Shown here in pieces: positions 5,003-7,772 of a stretch of DNA of 7,772 bases. Where the stretch lies: positions 1 to 7,772 of the forward strand of contig NZ_CALHHT010000309.1 in the NCBI RefSeq assembly GCF_938031315.1. Direction: 5' to 3'. Below the pieces are notes generated by a model. The model had not been told where the DNA came from and did no database searches. It saw only the letters and a program-made list of their open reading frames with translations. The position numbers and the translations under genes are program-made. Positions within the stretch are counted from its first letter, which is position 1. Every line of letters begins with the position of its first letter. This DNA comes from an uncultured Campylobacter sp. Lineage in GTDB: Bacteria > Campylobacterota > Campylobacteria > Campylobacterales > Campylobacteraceae.

Positions 5003-6523
5003 ATGGCAAAGAATAGTAAAAATGCTAGTTCGATTGTTGCGATTAACAAAGTCACGCAAACCATATTCGGTCTAAGTGAGAATGAAGTTTTCGAGCACGA
5101 CTTCTCAAAAGCGAATCGTGCGAAGGAAACTTACGTCTCATATATTCCGTATAAGGATATAATGACTGCGACGGTCGAGATAAGCAGATCGGTAGAGGAC
5201 GCGGATCTTTTAGATGCGATCGTCGTTAAGGTGTATGAGGAGCTGGGGCTTGACACCGCTTTGGATTACAAAATCACCTATAGTGAGGTAATAGGCGCTA
5301 CCGGTGACGATAGAATTTTTAACGTCTTCGTCGTAGATAATGCCAAACTCACTTCTGAATTTGATGCGATCGCTGCTAGGACGAACTACATCGATTACAT
5401 CGCGATGGCTCCGTTTTTATACGAGGGCTTGTATAATAGAGGCGTTCTGACCCGAGACGGAATCGATTGTTTCATATATTTGCAACGAAATGATGCATTT
5501 TTAGTAGTGTATCAAAATGGCGAATATTTTCAATCCCGCCAGGTAAGATACAATCTAAAATTCTTGCACGAGAAATATGTCGAGCTGATCGGCAGCAGGA
5601 TAGATGAGGAGAACTTCTACAGACTGCTCTCTAATCAAGGTATAAATTTAGAAAATCCGACCGAACGCGATTATATGATACAGATCTTCGATGATATGTT
5701 TTATTATATCAATGACGTGTTGGGCGGTATTAGCAAAATTTATAACGTTAATATCCAAAACGTCTATGTCGGAACGGATATCGGCAAAATTCCTGCGATA
5801 GAGGTTTTTGTAGAGAATAATCTGAAGCTAAGATATAGAGATTTTAACTTCAGCATCGCTATCAATGCGAAGGAATATCCGCTAACTCAATTAGACGTGT
5901 TGATGTTTTTAGTCGGCCAGGATTATTTGGCTACCAAAGACGACGATCACAACTACTCGCCGTTTATGAGACCTCCGCCTTTGACTCAAAGATCAACCGG
6001 CAAGCTGATAGGCTATATGCTGCTAGGCTGCTTACTTGGGGCTGCGTATCCTGCGTATAACTTCGGCTATGGATATTATAATAATATGGTAGCTGATGAT
6101 AAAACTAGCGAATATAAAGGTTTAGAGGAAAAGATGGGTCCCGCTAGAGATGAAAGTGCGCGTTTGGATAAAGAGACTAAAGAGGTAAATGCCCAGGCTA
6201 CTAAGAGTGGTAAGGAGCTTAACGACAGGCGCGAACTAATTAACGCTATCTCAGATAAGAAAAACAATTACGCCATGAAAGGCGTTTCTATTTTCGAGCT
6301 AACCAATATGGTTGTTAAAAATAAGGGCAATATGGTTAGGATCGGTGATGAGAATAGGACTCTAACTGTTCAGGTGCGCACCAAAAACGATAAGCAGATG
6401 ACCGAGCTTTTAGAGGATATCAGTAAAAAAGAGGTGTATGGCGTGGATACCAAAACAATCGCACTACAAGAGGGTAATAAAACCGTCTTTTACGATAGTA
6501 ATATCAGTGTGGAGGTTAAATAA
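5003..6523 (+). CDS. Fused PilM-PilN-like (GspL/MshI-type) inner-membrane assembly protein
   Basis: This 506-residue protein has the layout of a PilM joined to a PilN. Residues 1 to about 330 are soluble and should lie in the cytoplasm, as the actin-like PilM/GspL domain does, but I see no clear nucleotide-binding motif such as the GIDIG loop of PilM. One membrane helix follows at about 335-355 (LIGYMLLGCLLGAAYPAYNF), then a charged coiled coil at about 369-420 and a small C-terminal domain at about 421-506 (FELTNMVVKNKG ... LTVQVRTKND) like the periplasmic ferredoxin-like fold of PilN. In type IV pilus and type II secretion machines such proteins link the cytoplasmic ATPase to the periplasmic PilO/PilP ring. 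Assignment rests on architecture plus the next three genes. The final A of its stop codon is the first base of the next ATG. Confidence 0.75.
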   Translation: MAKNSKNASSIVAINKVTQTIFGLSENEVFEHDFSKANRAKETYVSYIPYKDIMTATVEISRSVEDADLLDAIVVKVYEELGLDTALDYKITYSEVIGATGDDRIFNVFVVDNAKLTSEFDAIAARTNYIDYIAMAPFLYEGLYNRGVLTRDGIDCFIYLQRNDAFLVVYQNGEYFQSRQVRYNLKFLHEKYVELIGSRIDEENFYRLLSNQGINLENPTERDYMIQIFDDMFYYINDVLGGISKIYNVNIQNVYVGTDIGKIPAIEVFVENNLKLRYRDFNFSIAINAKEYPLTQLDVLMFLVGQDYLATKDDDHNYSPFMRPPPLTQRSTGKLIGYMLLGCLLGAAYPAYNFGYGYYNNMVADDKTSEYKGLEEKMGPARDESARLDKETKEVNAQATKSGKELNDRRELINAISDKKNNYAMKGVSIFELTNMVVKNKGNMVRIGDENRTLTVQVRTKNDKQMTELLEDISKKEVYGVDTKTIALQEGNKTVFYDSNISVEVK

Positions 6524-7176
6524 TGAAAAAGAAAAGTTCATTAGATCAACTTGATCAATGGTTTGCCTCCAAGGGAAATAGTGCAAATAACTATTTTTAC
6601 ATAGCTTTGTTGTTTGTAGGTTTGGTAGCTTACTTTATTTTGAGTAACTATGCGGATCCGTATTTAGAAGAGAGCGAAACAAATCTAAGTACTGCCACGA
6701 CTAAGCTTGAGGGCGCACAAAGAGAGTATAACGAGTTTTTTGGTGGTGATCCTGAGGCTTTTGTTAATAATAAACGCAATATCCTCAATGGTGCTAGGAC
6801 CAACCTTAACAATATTATTGAAGAGCGTGGGTATCTAGACGGCAAGCTAAAAGAAATTTCAAAGCTTACCTATAATGAAAAGAACTGGGCTAAATTTATG
6901 GATAGCCTTTCAACGATCGCAGAGAATAACAATATTAAAATTTACGCTATTCACAGCGATAGAAGAGAGCCTAGCATCAAACAAATTTTTCAGCCTGAGG
7001 CTTTGCTGGATATAGATGTGAAATTTGAAGGAGCATTTTCGAACGTCCTTAGGTATATCAACCTTATTGAACAATCGGAGATGATCGTAGATGTAAATAA
7101 GATGGATATCAATGCCACTAAAAATGGCAAAATCGGTGGAAGCATCGGTATATCTATCTGGGGAGTAAATTACTAA
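6523..7176 (+). CDS. PilO-like (GspM/MshJ-type) inner-membrane assembly protein
   Basis: The 217-residue protein has a short polar N-terminus, one membrane helix at about 24-41 (YFYIALLFVGLVAYFILS), a coiled coil at about 45-105 (YLEESETNLSTATTKLEGAQ, then a second helix around NIIEERGYLDGKL), and a compact periplasmic domain at about 110-217 with alternating strands (KIYAIHSDR, LLDIDVKFEGAFSNVLRYINLIEQSEMIVDVNKMDI). This is the PilO plan. The segment FEGAFSNVLRYINLIEQSE is very like PilO's region reading G.y..i..fl..Le...., where PilO pairs with PilN. GGAGG at 6511-6515 sits 7 bases before the ATG, and both ends share one base with the neighbouring genes, so the operon is translationally coupled. 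Sequence is too diverged to prefer PilO over GspM or MshJ. Confidence 0.75.
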   Translation: MKKKSSLDQLDQWFASKGNSANNYFYIALLFVGLVAYFILSNYADPYLEESETNLSTATTKLEGAQREYNEFFGGDPEAFVNNKRNILNGARTNLNNIIEERGYLDGKLKEISKLTYNEKNWAKFMDSLSTIAENNNIKIYAIHSDRREPSIKQIFQPEALLDIDVKFEGAFSNVLRYINLIEQSEMIVDVNKMDINATKNGKIGGSIGISIWGVNY

Positions 7177-7604
7177 TGAAAAAGTTAATTTTATGCTCTT
7201 TGCTACTTTCTACTGCTCTATTTGCTGTAGATAATAATCAGACGGTGGCGCCTAGTAATGGAGCCTATAAAGCTAAATACGATGCGATATTCGATGATCT
7301 TAGTAAGCCTAGAGTGGGTCTTAGCGATGAGCAGATAGCTTCTTTGCAAGATCCGTTTTATCCTAAAGAAGCCAATGTGCCTAGAGAAGCTAATCAGCAG
7401 GTGGATCTAGGTTATCAGCTAGTAGGTATTATGGGCGATAAGGTTAAGCTAAACGATAAGTGGTATGGTTTGGGCGAGTATGTAGTCTCATATAAGATCG
7501 TGCAAATAACGGGCAATAGCGTTATTATTACCAACGACGATGAAAATAAAGTCGAACTAACACTAAAACAAGGAAGTCAAAATGTCATTATTACATATAA
7601 GTAA
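7176..7604 (+). CDS. PilP/MshK/GspC-like exported periplasmic protein
   Basis: The 142-residue protein starts with a clear export signal: MKK, a hydrophobic core LILCSLLLSTAL, and a likely cleavage after LFA (residue 17). The Cys at position 7 is too early to be a lipidation site, so it is probably a soluble periplasmic protein, unlike the lipoprotein PilP of many species. A flexible stretch to about residue 58 is followed by DPFYP (59-63) and a beta-rich domain at about 80-142 (GYQLVGIMGDKVKLNDKWYGLGEYVVSYKI...). This DPF-then-beta-domain plan is that of PilP, MshK and the GspC homology region, which bind the secretin N-terminus. Its place between the PilO-like gene and the secretin fits. 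Its start shares a base with the upstream stop, and its last 23 bases overlap the secretin gene. Confidence 0.75.
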   Translation: MKKLILCSLLLSTALFAVDNNQTVAPSNGAYKAKYDAIFDDLSKPRVGLSDEQIASLQDPFYPKEANVPREANQQVDLGYQLVGIMGDKVKLNDKWYGLGEYVVSYKIVQITGNSVIITNDDENKVELTLKQGSQNVIITYK

Positions 7605-7772
7605 AAAGTTTAGCATAGCTGCTATGCTTGCTTTGTCTGTTACGGCTGCTAGTCTATATGCCGCTCCCGCAACTGCAGGTAACTGCGATAGAAAGGCGCT
7701 AAATATTAAGATTAACGATACCGTTACGCTAAACGAGATGCTAACTCAGCTATCCGATATGTGCCGCTTTTC
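7582..7772 (+). CDS. mshL: Outer-membrane secretin, MshL/PilQ type (5' end only)
   Basis: The reading frame is open to the window edge and gives 63 complete residues, so the gene is partial. AAGGAAG at 7570-7576 lies 5 bases before the ATG, and the first 23 bases overlap the preceding gene. The protein has a signal peptide (SKKFSIAAMLALSVTAASLYA, likely cut after residue 27) and then ALNIKINDTVTLNEMLTQLSDMCRF, the start of the secretin/TonB short N-terminal domain seen in PilQ, MshL and related secretins. Cys35 and Cys61 could form a disulfide. The ring would form the outer-membrane pore for pili, DNA or secreted proteins. I recall Campylobacter genes called MSHA-type MshL, and C. jejuni CtsD of the DNA-uptake system, as relatives. 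Only the N-terminus is visible, so the class of secretin is an inference from the neighbours. Confidence 0.75.
   Translation, partial: MSLLHISKKFSIAAMLALSVTAASLYAAPATAGNCDRKALNIKINDTVTLNEMLTQLSDMCRF

Overview
The window looks like two pieces of different origin joined near 1,130-1,165. From about 1,165 to the end it resembles the chromosome of a Campylobacter or close relative in the Campylobacterota. The basis is the gene order rplI-hslV-hslU-era, spacers full of AAATTT/AAATTTTAAAATTT runs, and protein sequences of epsilonproteobacterial type. Fairly GC-rich coding DNA points to one of the oral, higher-GC species (inference). The first ~1,130 bases are far more AT-rich: a hand count of 541-660 gives about 21% G+C, against about 62% for 2401-2460 plus 2521-2580. 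They carry mscL and a small unknown membrane protein whose style recalls Fusobacteria/Leptotrichia or low-GC Firmicutes. This is either a recent transfer or a join between two organisms in an assembly; the sequence alone cannot decide.

Layout. 37-432 mscL with its own terminator; 544-1023 an unknown membrane protein (DUF5362-like) followed by a long-loop terminator-like inverted repeat; 1125-1272 the compositional junction, a GC-rich nested hairpin and an AT-rich promoter-like leader; 1273-3573 a tightly overlapping rplI-hslV-hslU operon closed by a convincing terminator; 3574-4070 a 497-base spacer with no gene but several hairpins; 4071-4940 era; a TTGACA promoter box overlapping the era stop codon; then 5003 to the window edge, four end-to-end overlapping genes of a type IV pilus / type II secretion (MSHA-type) assembly machine.

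How the genes work together. L9 and Era serve the ribosome. HslV and HslU form the two-part HslUV protease. The last four genes match the PilM-N-O-P-Q module. A fused PilM-PilN-like (GspL/MshI-like) inner-membrane protein comes first, then a PilO-like inner-membrane protein, a small exported PilP/MshK/GspC-like periplasmic protein, and the N-terminus of an outer-membrane secretin (MshL/PilQ-like; cut by the window end). Together they would connect the inner-membrane platform to the outer-membrane pore. In C. jejuni related proteins (Cts system) serve DNA uptake, so a role in transformation or in pili is plausible but not shown here. I saw no tRNA, rRNA, CRISPR array or insertion sequence.
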